In this document: positions 45,345 to 53,653 of the stretch, one piece after another | Layout of the letters: every line of letters begins with the position of its first letter | Position numbering within the stretch: position 1 is the stretch's first letter | DNA from: Paranoxybacillus sp035645275 | GTDB lineage: Bacteria; Bacillota; Bacilli; Bacillales; Anoxybacillaceae | Direction of reading: 5' to 3' | DNA: 64,000 nt | Assembly (NCBI GenBank): GCA_035645275.1 | Contig: DASQMX010000026.1 | Location: 186,001-250,000 of the forward strand | Notes under the pieces: model-generated | Databases searched by the model: none | The model's input: only the letters and a program-made list of their open reading frames with translations | Told to the model about the DNA's origin: nothing | Program-made: the position numbers and the translations under genes

Positions 45345-46274
45345 TTGAAAGAATTAAGTTTTGACACTCTTTTTTCTCTTGTCAAAGAATTAAAGGAAAC
45401 ACTTAGTGTAAAGAAAATAGAAAAAGGTTATTCTTACGATTTAAAATATAAAGTTACCTATGAAGATGGCAGCAGACTTTTAAGAATTCATGACTTAAAG
45501 CAAAAGGAACAAGTTCTTACGCAGCTGAATAGAATGAATGCACTTTATAAAATGGGTGTTAAGTGTCCTAAAGTTTATGCTTTTCAAGAAGTAAATGAAC
45601 ATAACATTTGTTACTCGATAACAGAGTGGCTGGACGGGGAAGATGGAGAAACAGCTATTCCTCAATTAGATGCTCATACACAATATCAGGTAGGTTATGA
45701 GGCAGGCTGCAACTTAAGAATTATTCACTCGTTAAAAATAGAAGAACCGATAATAACGAGTAAAGAAAATACGGAAAAAAGCAAAATGGAATTTGAAAGA
45801 TGTGTGAGACGGTATAAAGAATTAAATATAAACTTACCTTTCGAAACCAAAATTATTGAATATGTTTATGAACACTATGATTTACTCGACGATCGACCGA
45901 TTGTTTTTACACACGGCGACTTCCACGCCAATAATATTATTGTGAAAGGCGGCAAATATGCGGGAGTAATTGATTTTGAAAGATGCAAATTGGATTGTCC
46001 GTATTCCGACTTTAACAAAATCGAACTTTTCTCGTCTGCATTGTCAAAAGAATTCGCAAAAGGCGTGGTTGATGGGTATTTTCAAGAGAATATTCCCGAT
46101 GACTTTTGGGTGATCCGCTCCTTCTATATGGCACGAAATATTATCTTTCATCTCGTTTGGGCAACTGATAACTTCCCTGAAGAATTTGAACATGCACTAC
46201 AGACGGTAAATAGAGTTATTAATGAATATGAGTATTTTACTTTGAAAGTTCCGAAATGGTATAGTAGCAAATAA
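45345..46274 (+). CDS. APH/choline-kinase-fold phosphotransferase, copy 2
   Basis: The 309-residue kinase has HGDFHANN at about 190-197 (in this numbering) and IDFERCK about 18 residues later, the APH Brenner and metal motifs. TTG 45345 is chosen because AAGGAGA precedes it and it aligns with the ATG of the frameshifted sister gene; the earlier ATG 45336 lies against the ribosome site. Tandem paralogue of 43219-44147 with a related AT-rich leader. Physiological substrate unknown; antibiotic phosphorylation cannot be asserted. Confidence 0.85.
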   Translation: MKELSFDTLFSLVKELKETLSVKKIEKGYSYDLKYKVTYEDGSRLLRIHDLKQKEQVLTQLNRMNALYKMGVKCPKVYAFQEVNEHNICYSITEWLDGEDGETAIPQLDAHTQYQVGYEAGCNLRIIHSLKIEEPIITSKENTEKSKMEFERCVRRYKELNINLPFETKIIEYVYEHYDLLDDRPIVFTHGDFHANNIIVKGGKYAGVIDFERCKLDCPYSDFNKIELFSSALSKEFAKGVVDGYFQENIPDDFWVIRSFYMARNIIFHLVWATDNFPEEFEHALQTVNRVINEYEYFTLKVPKWYSSK

Positions 46275-46277
46275 ACA

Positions 46278-46305
46278 AAAAAGGCAGCGATGCAGCTGCC
46301 TTTAT
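46278..46305 (+). terminator. Terminator of APH-like copy 2
   Basis: AAAGGCAGC (46280-46288) pairs with GCTGCCTTT (46295-46303) across six bases. Confidence 0.85.
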
Positions 46306-46359
46306 ATCTTACAAAGCGAGAAAACTTCTTCTTCGAAACGAAGTGAAAATAGGAGGAGT

Positions 46360-47202
46360 TCAAAAAACCATATTGAAAATTTCATCGACCCATTCAGGGT
46401 TTTCATGTATCCCAAGTTTTTCGCATAAATTTTTGTGGACTCTTTTGAATTCTGGAACCATATTTTTTATCACATTCATTATTTCAAAAGGGTCCCGGCT
46501 ACAGCTCCAACTTTCAAGAAGAGATAATTGCCAGTCTTTTAAATTGCTTCTTTTTCCTTCTATCTTAGCCCAATCACCAAACGTATTCGGCTGTATTCCG
46601 GCTTCCATGTACCATGCTGATGCCATAGATAAACGCAAGTAGTCAACGCACTGGAGGGCATAATACATCTCTTCTCTCATTACTCTACGGTATGCTTCGT
46701 GAACGTATGCAAAAAATTTTGTTCGCCATATTTCAAATTCGATAGGTGACAGCTCATATAACAAACCCTTCGATTTTTCATGAATTTCTGCCATTAGCCC
46801 TGCAGGATCATAGACAATTTTAATATTTTTTAACCAAACGGATGGCTGAATATCTTTAAATTTATAATAAAAGACATCTACCTTTATAAAAGAGTCATAA
46901 TGAGCAATCGTATAATTTGTCCAAGGGAAGTCCTCATGGAATAAAACATTGCCCCATTTTCTTGCTCTCTGTTTTTTATTTGCCCTGTATTCTTCAAATA
47001 CTTCCTCTTTCACCACAATACGGAGGTCAATATCGGAATATAAATCCGTATTTTCGCTCCCGATTGAACCACCATAAAATACTACCAATACATTTTCATC
47101 ATTTAATAAGTCATTCTCAATTGCTTTCATTAAAGCTTCGCGATTTTTAGGATTTTTATCATCCCTTACTTGATGTTTCGTCACAAATCCCACACATTTC
47201 AA
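46360..47202 (-). CDS. Nucleotidyltransferase-fold protein (streptomycin/lincosamide adenylyltransferase-like)
   Basis: The 280-residue protein carries the NTase motif YGGSIGSENTDLYSDIDLRI (GS-x-G-S-x-x-D-x-x-S-D-x-D) and a C-terminal helical domain with YVHEAYRRVMREEMYYALQC. This is seen in polymerase-beta-like small-molecule adenylyltransferases. TTG 47202 is the start, with AGGGAG six bases upstream. Natural substrate unknown; homologues include antibiotic-modifying enzymes and toxin-antitoxin NTases, but no partner toxin gene is visible. Confidence 0.78.
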   Translation of the reverse strand: MKCVGFVTKHQVRDDKNPKNREALMKAIENDLLNDENVLVVFYGGSIGSENTDLYSDIDLRIVVKEEVFEEYRANKKQRARKWGNVLFHEDFPWTNYTIAHYDSFIKVDVFYYKFKDIQPSVWLKNIKIVYDPAGLMAEIHEKSKGLLYELSPIEFEIWRTKFFAYVHEAYRRVMREEMYYALQCVDYLRLSMASAWYMEAGIQPNTFGDWAKIEGKRSNLKDWQLSLLESWSCSRDPFEIMNVIKNMVPEFKRVHKNLCEKLGIHENPEWVDEIFNMVF

Positions 47203-47283
47203 ACCAACTCCCTAAAATATAAATTCCAAACATTATTTTTCTGCAACTAAACACCAAATTCCTTTTCAAACTAAGAAAAAGAA

Positions 47284-47403
47284 GGGGCTGTCCATAAGTG
47301 TCTGACCTCACGCACAATCCACCGCATATCATGTACTTTCCAAACATGATGAGTGGTCTATTGTCGTTATCGTGTCTGACACTTGGCTTTTTAGTCAGCC
47401 TCC
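47284..47403 (+). repeat. Dispersed 3'-end inverted repeat, copy 5
   Basis: GGGGCTG (47284-47290) faces CAGCCTCC (47396-47403); AAGTGTCTGACCTCAC faces GTGTCTGACACTT. It lies 19 bp past the CPBP protease stop on the minus strand and upstream of the NTase gene. Confidence 0.88.
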
Positions 47404-47422
47404 TTCCGTTAGTTGGAAAATA

Positions 47423-48154
47423 TTAAAGATTAGCAAAAAGATCGACCAGAGCATGGGTAGTGGCAGGAGCAACAATATTATTCGTTAGTCTGTAAATCAA
47501 CAAAAAATAAAAATGAGCAATAAATGTATAAGGCAAATGCAAGGAAATTTCATTTTGGATAAACGGCAGAAACTCTTGTCCTGAAACCCAAAATCGAAAT
47601 GGTATGTGCATAAGGCTAAAAAGCATTCCTACAATAACGATGCTAATCCACTTGGAGGATAGGACACCCTGAAAGATTGACTGTAAATATCCTCGAAAAA
47701 TGAGTTCCTCAACTAATGCAATACAAAAAAAGTAATAAAAAAACTTTATAAGAAGATTTACTATGCCAATTATTGATTTAAGCGAAATGATGTTTTCATT
47801 AGATAATACAAGTTCTGGAATAGCAAAAATCACACCAACTATAAAGGACAAGAAAAGCATCTCTTTGCGTAAACCAATTGTGCGAAATGATTGTTTTCGG
47901 AATTTTAAAATAAAAATTAAAGGGGTTAATTCAATTATGCTAATGAACAATCCAAAAAGTAACATATTAAATGGTGATTTAACGAAAAATTTTCCATTTG
48001 GACCAATATTCATTAATGCCCAACCACAAATAAAAATAACAATTGTTAGGTATAGAAAATAGCTAATACTAATCAGAAAATCCGTTTTATTATAATTTGG
48101 CCGCTCTTCCGGTGTTAATTTGGACTTATGAAATTCCAAATAACTAAGTTTCAT
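47423..48154 (-). CDS. CPBP-family intramembrane metalloprotease
   Basis: The 243-residue membrane protein has about seven hydrophobic segments and the Abi/CPBP motifs: VEELIFRGYLQS (EExxxR), FSLMHIPFRF (FxxxH) and a final APATTHALVDLF. CPBP members process membrane-bound precursors or give bacteriocin self-immunity. GGGAG nine bases upstream supports ATG 48154 over the frame from 48169. No bacteriocin gene is seen nearby. Confidence 0.85.
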   Translation of the reverse strand: MKLSYLEFHKSKLTPEERPNYNKTDFLISISYFLYLTIVIFICGWALMNIGPNGKFFVKSPFNMLLFGLFISIIELTPLIFILKFRKQSFRTIGLRKEMLFLSFIVGVIFAIPELVLSNENIISLKSIIGIVNLLIKFFYYFFCIALVEELIFRGYLQSIFQGVLSSKWISIVIVGMLFSLMHIPFRFWVSGQEFLPFIQNEISLHLPYTFIAHFYFLLIYRLTNNIVAPATTHALVDLFANL

Positions 48155-48496
48155 GTACCACACTCCCAATGCTAGTTATCACATTTAAAAATTCGTTTAT
48201 TTTATTTCTTCAACAAAAAAGCATTACTCCTGCTTTGAAGTAATGCTCTTGATTAACTCTGTATTTTTATAAACAAATGAAAAACTGCCTATTCGTTGAT
48301 TTGACATATACATTGGTTTACATCAAGCTTCCCGTTTGTGCGATGTGATGGCGTTTATCTGTTTCTCCATTCATAAGCAAAAATTCCCATCAAATAAGTG
48401 CGTGATACTCACCCTTATTATCAAACTTCTATACTTCCATTAACTGCAAACCACTTTTACATATTTTTTAAGATTTTTTTTAATTCTTCTCTCCTC
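48155..48496. other. 340-bp intergenic stretch with a terminator-like hairpin
   Basis: AGCATTACT (48220-48228) pairs with AGTAATGCT (48239-48247), with six T on the minus strand. This stem nearly duplicates the terminator at 44.2 kb but has no gene directly before it. Otherwise no ORF with a ribosome site is seen; CPBP promoter sequence presumably lies here. Confidence 0.5.
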
Positions 48497-48522
48497 TAAA
48501 AAACTCGCCTCATCAGCGAGTT
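48497..48522 (-). terminator. Terminator of bioF-bioH-bioC
   Basis: AACTCGC (48502-48508) pairs with GCGAGTT (48516-48522), followed by six T on the minus strand, at the bioC stop. Confidence 0.82.
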
Positions 48523-49337
48523 CAGCATTCGATTCCCACGAACAAACAATGATATGTTGCGATAATGTGGCCGTTTTCTTGAAAGTCTTGTTCGTAAATG
48601 TTCATCATTTCTTTAAGGACGGAGGGGCGTTGGCAGTAGGAGCCTTGGTTGCTATTAGTTGCTCCTATTTTTCTTAGTGAAGTGAAAAAATCTTTGACGG
48701 AATGAAATCGTTCTGTTTCGATCGTTTCTGTTCCGAAAATAGCCGAGGTTGGGTGAATTGGTTGAACAGAGCGCTCACACAGTTCCAACAAATCCTCTAA
48801 TGCGTAAAAGGACTGGCCGAGACGAGCGTTTGTGTCGATTTGTAACTTTTGCATCGCTCGTTGAAAGGAAGTATGAAGTTCATGGAATGTGTCACAGCCA
48901 AAGGTAGAAAAAAGAATCATTCCGTCTCTCTTTAAGCTAGAGCTAAGCCGAGAAAGTGTCAATTCCAAGTGATTCAGCCATTGAAATGTTGCATTAGAGA
49001 TAATGAGATCGTACCGGTCATATAGCTCGATTTCCTCGATATCACCACAGAGGAAATGGATCGGCTTTCCAGAGGTCCGCTGCTTAGCGATTTCAATCAT
49101 CCCTGGTGCTAAGTCGACGGCAGTGATGGTTGCATTTGGAAAATGACGCGACAGTTTCGCGGTGAGATAGCCTGTCCCACAACCGATTTCAAGGATATGA
49201 AGCGGAGATGAGTCGCTTCTTTTCATCACTAACTGCTTCAATAGGAAATCTGCCATTTTTTTCTGGACGTTTGCGAATTGGTCGTACGTTTTTGCGTTTG
49301 CGCTAAATCTTTTTTGCAACAATTGTTTATCGATCAT
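48522..49337 (-). CDS. bioC: Malonyl-ACP O-methyltransferase BioC
   Basis: The 271-residue SAM methyltransferase has ILEIGCGTGYLTAKLS (motif I), ITAVDLAPGMIEIAK and SNATFQWLNHLE, as in BioC. It methylates malonyl-ACP so the fatty acid machinery can build pimeloyl-ACP methyl ester for biotin. The start is one base past the bioH stop. Third gene of bioF-bioH-bioC; bioA, bioD and bioB are not in the window. Confidence 0.93.
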   Translation of the reverse strand: MIDKQLLQKRFSANAKTYDQFANVQKKMADFLLKQLVMKRSDSSPLHILEIGCGTGYLTAKLSRHFPNATITAVDLAPGMIEIAKQRTSGKPIHFLCGDIEEIELYDRYDLIISNATFQWLNHLELTLSRLSSSLKRDGMILFSTFGCDTFHELHTSFQRAMQKLQIDTNARLGQSFYALEDLLELCERSVQPIHPTSAIFGTETIETERFHSVKDFFTSLRKIGATNSNQGSYCQRPSVLKEMMNIYEQDFQENGHIIATYHCLFVGIEC

Positions 49338-49338
49338 A

Positions 49339-50064
49339 TCATATTCTTCCCCCTACAAACGATTGAATCAACCGGGCGCATTCATCTGTTTTGGTTAAAA
49401 ACGGAACATGTCCGGTTTTCGGCAATAATTTTAACATCGCATTGTCGCGTGTTTGTTCAAATATGTAGCGCGAAGCAGACGGTGGACAGATTGCATCTTC
49501 TTCGCCGTGAATAAGTAACAGTGGCACAGTGATTTCATGCAAAGCGAAACGAATATCAGTTGTCATTAAATAATCGAGCCCAACAAGTAATCCTTGCAGT
49601 TCGGCGTTGTGAAAGTGTCGTTCAAAATCTAGTACTTTGTCTTGCTCCTCTTCACAAAGCAGTGAAGCAAAAAATGAAGAAAGCGTTTGCTCGCGATTTC
49701 GCACCAATTGCCGCTTCATTCGTTCGACTACCCGCCGTTCCCAGCCAGCCTCATAGCCATCTCCCTTAGTAAATCGGCTCGTTCCACCGATGAGAACAAG
49801 ACGGTCCATTTTCTCTGGAATAGAGATGGCAAGCTCAAGAGCGATAAGCGCACCGAGCGACCAACCAATTGGAATGAAAGAAGAAAGCCCATTTTCTTCA
49901 ACGAGTTGAACTACCTTTTGTTTAAAATCGGCTATCGTTTCAACTCCGTCCCATTCAACACAATAAATCGAAAAAGATGGTTTCAACTGTTCGACAAGCG
50001 GCAACCAAATCGTTCCTTTCATTCCCCAGCCGGGAATGAGGACGATATGCTTTTGTTTGTTCAT
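49339..50064 (-). CDS. bioH: BioH-type pimeloyl-ACP methyl ester esterase (alpha/beta hydrolase)
   Basis: The 241-residue alpha/beta hydrolase has the oxyanion region LIPGWGMKGTIW, nucleophile elbow IGWSLGALIALE (Ser near residue 82) and the final histidine in LPKTGHVPFL, with the acid in IHGEEDAICPP. Placement between bioF and bioC implies removal of the methyl group from pimeloyl-ACP methyl ester. It overlaps the bioF stop by four bases. Confidence 0.9.
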   Translation of the reverse strand: MNKQKHIVLIPGWGMKGTIWLPLVEQLKPSFSIYCVEWDGVETIADFKQKVVQLVEENGLSSFIPIGWSLGALIALELAISIPEKMDRLVLIGGTSRFTKGDGYEAGWERRVVERMKRQLVRNREQTLSSFFASLLCEEEQDKVLDFERHFHNAELQGLLVGLDYLMTTDIRFALHEITVPLLLIHGEEDAICPPSASRYIFEQTRDNAMLKLLPKTGHVPFLTKTDECARLIQSFVGGRI

Positions 50065-51242
50065 GAAATCATCCCCATTTCTCGACCGATCGTAGCAATT
50101 TCGTGAATCGCCCAGTCTAGTTGATTCTTCGTTAATGTCGCCATGAGGGAAAAGCGAATTCTTGCTGTCCCTTCTGGAACCGTAGGTGGTCGAATAGCGA
50201 CAGCCGCAATGCCTCTTTCCTGCAGCCGTTCACTAAATTGCACCGTTAACTCATTAGAACCGATAATCACAGGCACAATTTGCGTCACGCTTGTGCCAAT
50301 GTTGAAACCGAGATCACTAAGTTTTTTACGAAAATATTGACTATACTCATGGAGCTGTTTGCGACGCGCTGTCTCTTGTTGGACAATGTGAATCGCAGCT
50401 TGAATCGAGCCTAACACAGCGGGCGGCAAAGCCGTAGTAAAAATGAAGCTTCTCATTTTATTAATGAAATAATCGATAAGCCACCTCTTCCCAGTCACGT
50501 ATGCCCCAAAAGAACCGAGCGCTTTGCTGAATGTCCCCATTTGTACATCCACTTGTTCTTGGATGCCTAAATCATGAACAAGCCCTTCTCCTCCTTCGCC
50601 GAAAACACCGCTGCTGTGGGCCTCATCGACCATTAAAATCGCTCCATACTTTTCTTTGAGTTCAACGAGCCCTTTCAATGGAGCAATATCGCCGTCCATA
50701 CTGAAGACGGTATCTGTGACAATAAGTTTTCGCTTATGTAGTGGCGCTTTTTTTAAAAGAGCTTCTAAATGATCGAGATCGTTATGTTGGTAGCGCTTCA
50801 TTTCCGCTCGGCTTAAAATAATTCCATCGATGATGCTGGCATGGTTCCATTTATCACTAAACACAAGATCGTTGCGACCGACAAGAGTAGAAATGATGCC
50901 GACGTTCGCTGTATATCCGCTGTTAAAAATAAGTGCTGCTTCTGTTCCTTTCCACCTCGCTAGTTCGTTTTCTACATGTTCATATAAGGAATAGTTGCCA
51001 ACAATCAACCGGGATGCCGTCGAGCCTGCGCCGTATTCATGGGCAGCGCGTACGCTTGCTTGAATGAGCCGCTCGTCACCAGCTAATCCAAGATAATTGT
51101 TTGATGCCAGATTGAGAAGCTTCCGACCATTCATGCTGATAGACGATTCTCTCAAAAAATCGATAGAATGTAAGCGCCGTCTTTGCGCTTTCTTCTCTAT
51201 ATCTAGCAATTCTGCTTTTAGCTGTTCCTCCCACGAACGCAT
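50061..51242 (-). CDS. bioF: 8-amino-7-oxononanoate synthase BioF
   Basis: The 393-residue PLP enzyme has NYLGLAGDERL, FNSGYTANVGII, MVDEAHSSGVFG and the PLP lysine in MGTFSKALGSFGAYV. It condenses pimeloyl-ACP with alanine. GGGAGAGAGG precedes ATG 51242. First gene of bioF-bioH-bioC behind a BirA operator. A KBL-like glycine acetyltransferase reading is less likely given the operon. Confidence 0.93.
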   Translation of the reverse strand: MRSWEEQLKAELLDIEKKAQRRRLHSIDFLRESSISMNGRKLLNLASNNYLGLAGDERLIQASVRAAHEYGAGSTASRLIVGNYSLYEHVENELARWKGTEAALIFNSGYTANVGIISTLVGRNDLVFSDKWNHASIIDGIILSRAEMKRYQHNDLDHLEALLKKAPLHKRKLIVTDTVFSMDGDIAPLKGLVELKEKYGAILMVDEAHSSGVFGEGGEGLVHDLGIQEQVDVQMGTFSKALGSFGAYVTGKRWLIDYFINKMRSFIFTTALPPAVLGSIQAAIHIVQQETARRKQLHEYSQYFRKKLSDLGFNIGTSVTQIVPVIIGSNELTVQFSERLQERGIAAVAIRPPTVPEGTARIRFSLMATLTKNQLDWAIHEIATIGREMGMIS

Positions 51243-51267
51243 CCTCTCTCCCCCTTATCACTCTTTA

Positions 51268-51298
51268 TTGTTAACCACAAATAATTTAAGGTTAACAT
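51268..51298 (-). promoter_or_regulatory. BirA operator upstream of bioF
   Basis: TTGTTAAC (51268-51275), 15 bases, GTTAACAT (51291-51298): the classic biotin operator with correct spacing. Biotin-loaded BirA would repress bioF-bioH-bioC. Confidence 0.88.
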
Positions 51299-51569
51299 TT
51301 TAGTCAATCGTATCATATCAGAAAAATTCAGACAATATTTTTTAATACACATTTTGCTTTTATCTCTCTTTTAGCCATTCCACATCGACTTCTCGTTTCC
51401 TATTTTGCTTCATATTTTTTCATCCAATCAATCGCAAGATCGGTACGAATTTGCTTTCTTTTGGATGATTACCACGATTCTCAAACTGTTTTTAGAAGAC
51501 TCTCCCTTTTATTTTTATCACCGTACTCACCACACTTGAATTTCATTGAGACACTTATTGAAACCGAAA
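51299..51569. other. Intergenic stretch upstream of bioF; no gene seen
   Basis: About 270 bp of AT-rich sequence without an ORF that has a ribosome site; it lies between the bio promoter and the terminator of the SDR gene. Confidence 0.4.
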
Positions 51570-51616
51570 AAAATAAAGCTGATTCCAAAATACACAAGTG
51601 GAATCAGCTTTTTTAT
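51570..51616. terminator. Terminator of the SDR gene (bidirectional)
   Basis: AAAGCTGATTCC (51575-51586) pairs with GGAATCAGCTTT (51600-51611), with T-runs readable on both strands. Confidence 0.88.
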
Positions 51617-51627
51617 ATAAGGGAATT

Positions 51628-52374
51628 TCATTCTGTATAGATCATCTTTTTCGTCATACCGCCATCAACGACTAAATGAATACCGGTGACAAAATCATTT
51701 TTTGGATCGGTAAGATACAAACAAGCTCTGGCGATATCTTCTGGCTTTCCTACCCTTCCTGAAGGATGTTGTAGATGATCCTCAGGCCGCAGTTGACTGT
51801 AGTCTCCTGTTTCAATCCATCCAGGACAAATCGCATTGACGGTAATTCGGTCCGGTCCTAACGAAACCGCAAGCGCATGCGTGAGTGAAAGAATTCCCCC
51901 TTTCGAAGCGGCGTAAGCCTCTGAATTCGGCTCAGACATAAGAGCACGAGTGGAAGAAATATTTACGATCGCTCCTCCCCCGTGGGTTCTCATGATTTTC
52001 GCTGCTTCCCTTGAACAAAGGAACGTCCCGCGCAAATTCGTATTGATGACATAGTCCCATTCTTCCACCGTTAAATCATAAGGAGAGGTAAACACTCCAA
52101 GCCCTGCATTATTAATTAAGACATCAATTCGCCCGAGCGTTTTTCCCACTTCTTTCATTACGTTCTCAATCTCTGTTGGGTTGCTTAAGTCAAAAACGTA
52201 TGAATACACATCATGCCCGGCAGCTTGCAAACGTTCGCGGGTGTTTTGCAATTTATCTGCATCTTTATCCATGATCACCACTTTAGCCCCTTGTTCAGCA
52301 TAAGCCATCGCAAGAGTTCGACCAATTCCGCCTCCTGCTCCTGTTATAATCACGACTTTTCCTTCATAGCTCAA
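51628..52374 (-). CDS. Short-chain dehydrogenase/reductase
   Basis: The 248-residue Rossmann enzyme has the cofactor motif TGAGGGIG near residues 11-18, NNAG near 87, catalytic Ser in NISSTRA and YAASK (Tyr-x3-Lys) near 154-158. Asp after the second strand (VIMDKD) suggests NAD(H). TTG 52374 is chosen because AAAGGAGG lies seven bases before it; the ATG at 52401 lies upstream of that site. Substrate unknown. Monocistronic. Confidence 0.87.
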   Translation of the reverse strand: MSYEGKVVIITGAGGGIGRTLAMAYAEQGAKVVIMDKDADKLQNTRERLQAAGHDVYSYVFDLSNPTEIENVMKEVGKTLGRIDVLINNAGLGVFTSPYDLTVEEWDYVINTNLRGTFLCSREAAKIMRTHGGGAIVNISSTRALMSEPNSEAYAASKGGILSLTHALAVSLGPDRITVNAICPGWIETGDYSQLRPEDHLQHPSGRVGKPEDIARACLYLTDPKNDFVTGIHLVVDGGMTKKMIYTE

Positions 52375-52401
52375 CGTTATTCCTCCTTTTGTATACGGCA
52401 A

Positions 52402-52721
52402 ACTAAGTGCTCATTCAAAATCGTCGACATTCCGCATTTTGAATTTCCTTTTATATCATACCATGTTATTTTCACATATATCTTTTTCTTCTGTGTTTCT
52501 GTAAAATCTGTATCCTAGCCTCTAGATACTTCATTCGGATGAAAGTTTGTACAGTTTCAAAGAGAAAACGAATTCAATAGAAAATGACTATATTTACAAC
52601 GTTCCTCGTCAAAACATTCATCATGAGAACGCATAAATGTTATTGATGACAGTAAGAGAAAAATTCATTGTGATTATTTCGACTGTGACTTATCACATGA
52701 CACATTGGAGAGGAACTCCCT
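52402..52721. other. Intergenic stretch; no gene seen
   Basis: About 320 bp of AT-rich DNA upstream of the SDR gene and downstream of the siderophore ATPase terminator. I find no ORF with a ribosome site and no obvious operator. Confidence 0.4.
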
Positions 52722-52766
52722 TAAAACAAAAACAAGGCTAATTTTCACATAGAAATCAGCCTTGTT
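52722..52766 (-). terminator. Terminator of siderophore uptake operon 2
   Basis: AACAAGGCT (52731-52739) pairs with AGCCTTGTT (52758-52766), with further inner pairing and a T-rich minus-strand tail. Confidence 0.85.
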
Positions 52767-52772
52767 CATTTC

Positions 52773-53582
52773 TTAACCTATATGATGGAGCTGTTCTTTT
52801 TTGGAACGACTGATCGCGTACGGTAAGCATAACGGCAAGCCTGTACGCGGGTCGCGAATGATATCACACTGAATGCCAAATACCTCTTCGATAATATGTG
52901 GTTGCATGACTTCCATCGGAGTACCTGCTTTCACGACAGTTCCTTTTTTAATCGCAATCATATGGTGAGCGTAACGGCTTGCATGATTTAAATCGTGAAT
53001 AACCATAACAATCGTTCTCCGCTCTTTTTCATGCAGCTCCTCTAAAAGATTAAGGACTTCTAGTTGATGAGCCATATCGAGAAACGTTGTCGGCTCGTCT
53101 AAAAACAAAATCGGTGTTTCTTGAGCAAGCGCCATCGCAATCCACGCTCGCTGCCGCTGTCCACCCGATAGTTGATCGACAGGACGATAAGCGAATTCTT
53201 CCATTCCTGTCGCTTCGATAGCCCATTCGATCACTTCTTTATCTTTTTTCGTTAACGAACCAAAGCCATGCTGATGCGGAAAGCGTCCGTATGTCACTAA
53301 ATCGATGACTGTCATTCCTTCAGGAGCTATCGGGTTTTGTGGTAAAATCGCCAATTGCTTCGCCACTTCTTTCGTTTTTAATTGATGAATCGCTTTCCCA
53401 TCGAGCAAGACATGTCCGTTTTTTGGCTTCATTAAACGCGCCATCGTTTTCAAAATCGTTGACTTCCCGGAACCGTTCGCCCCAACTAACGCTGTGATTT
53501 TATGGGAGGGAATTTCTATATTCAATTGCTTGACAATGACTTTTTGATCATACGCAATGTCTAAATTTTCCGTCACAATCAA
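52773..53582 (-). CDS. FecE-type siderophore ABC transporter ATP-binding protein (cluster 2)
   Basis: The 269-residue ATPase has Walker A GANGSGKST near residue 37-45, signature LSGGQRQRAWIAMALAQ and Walker B ILFLDEPT. The TTG at 53582 is chosen: GGAAGTGG lies just before it and it gives the usual family length. The longer frame from 53657, which touches the reductase stop as TTGA, would add 25 atypical residues. Last gene of cluster 2. Confidence 0.88.
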   Translation of the reverse strand: MIVTENLDIAYDQKVIVKQLNIEIPSHKITALVGANGSGKSTILKTMARLMKPKNGHVLLDGKAIHQLKTKEVAKQLAILPQNPIAPEGMTVIDLVTYGRFPHQHGFGSLTKKDKEVIEWAIEATGMEEFAYRPVDQLSGGQRQRAWIAMALAQETPILFLDEPTTFLDMAHQLEVLNLLEELHEKERRTIVMVIHDLNHASRYAHHMIAIKKGTVVKAGTPMEVMQPHIIEEVFGIQCDIIRDPRTGLPLCLPYAISRSKKEQLHHIG

Positions 53583-53653
53583 GCGATCCACTTCCTTTCG
53601 ATTGGATTTTAAATGAGCGAAAAAATTCTTGCTTTGGCCTATTAGGAGAACGT

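Noticed and set aside
46360..48154. Toxin-antitoxin or abortive-infection module from the NTase and CPBP (Abi-like) genes
   Set aside because: No antitoxin-like partner, no overlap between the two genes, and a repeat element separates them; NTase and CPBP folds are common in other roles.
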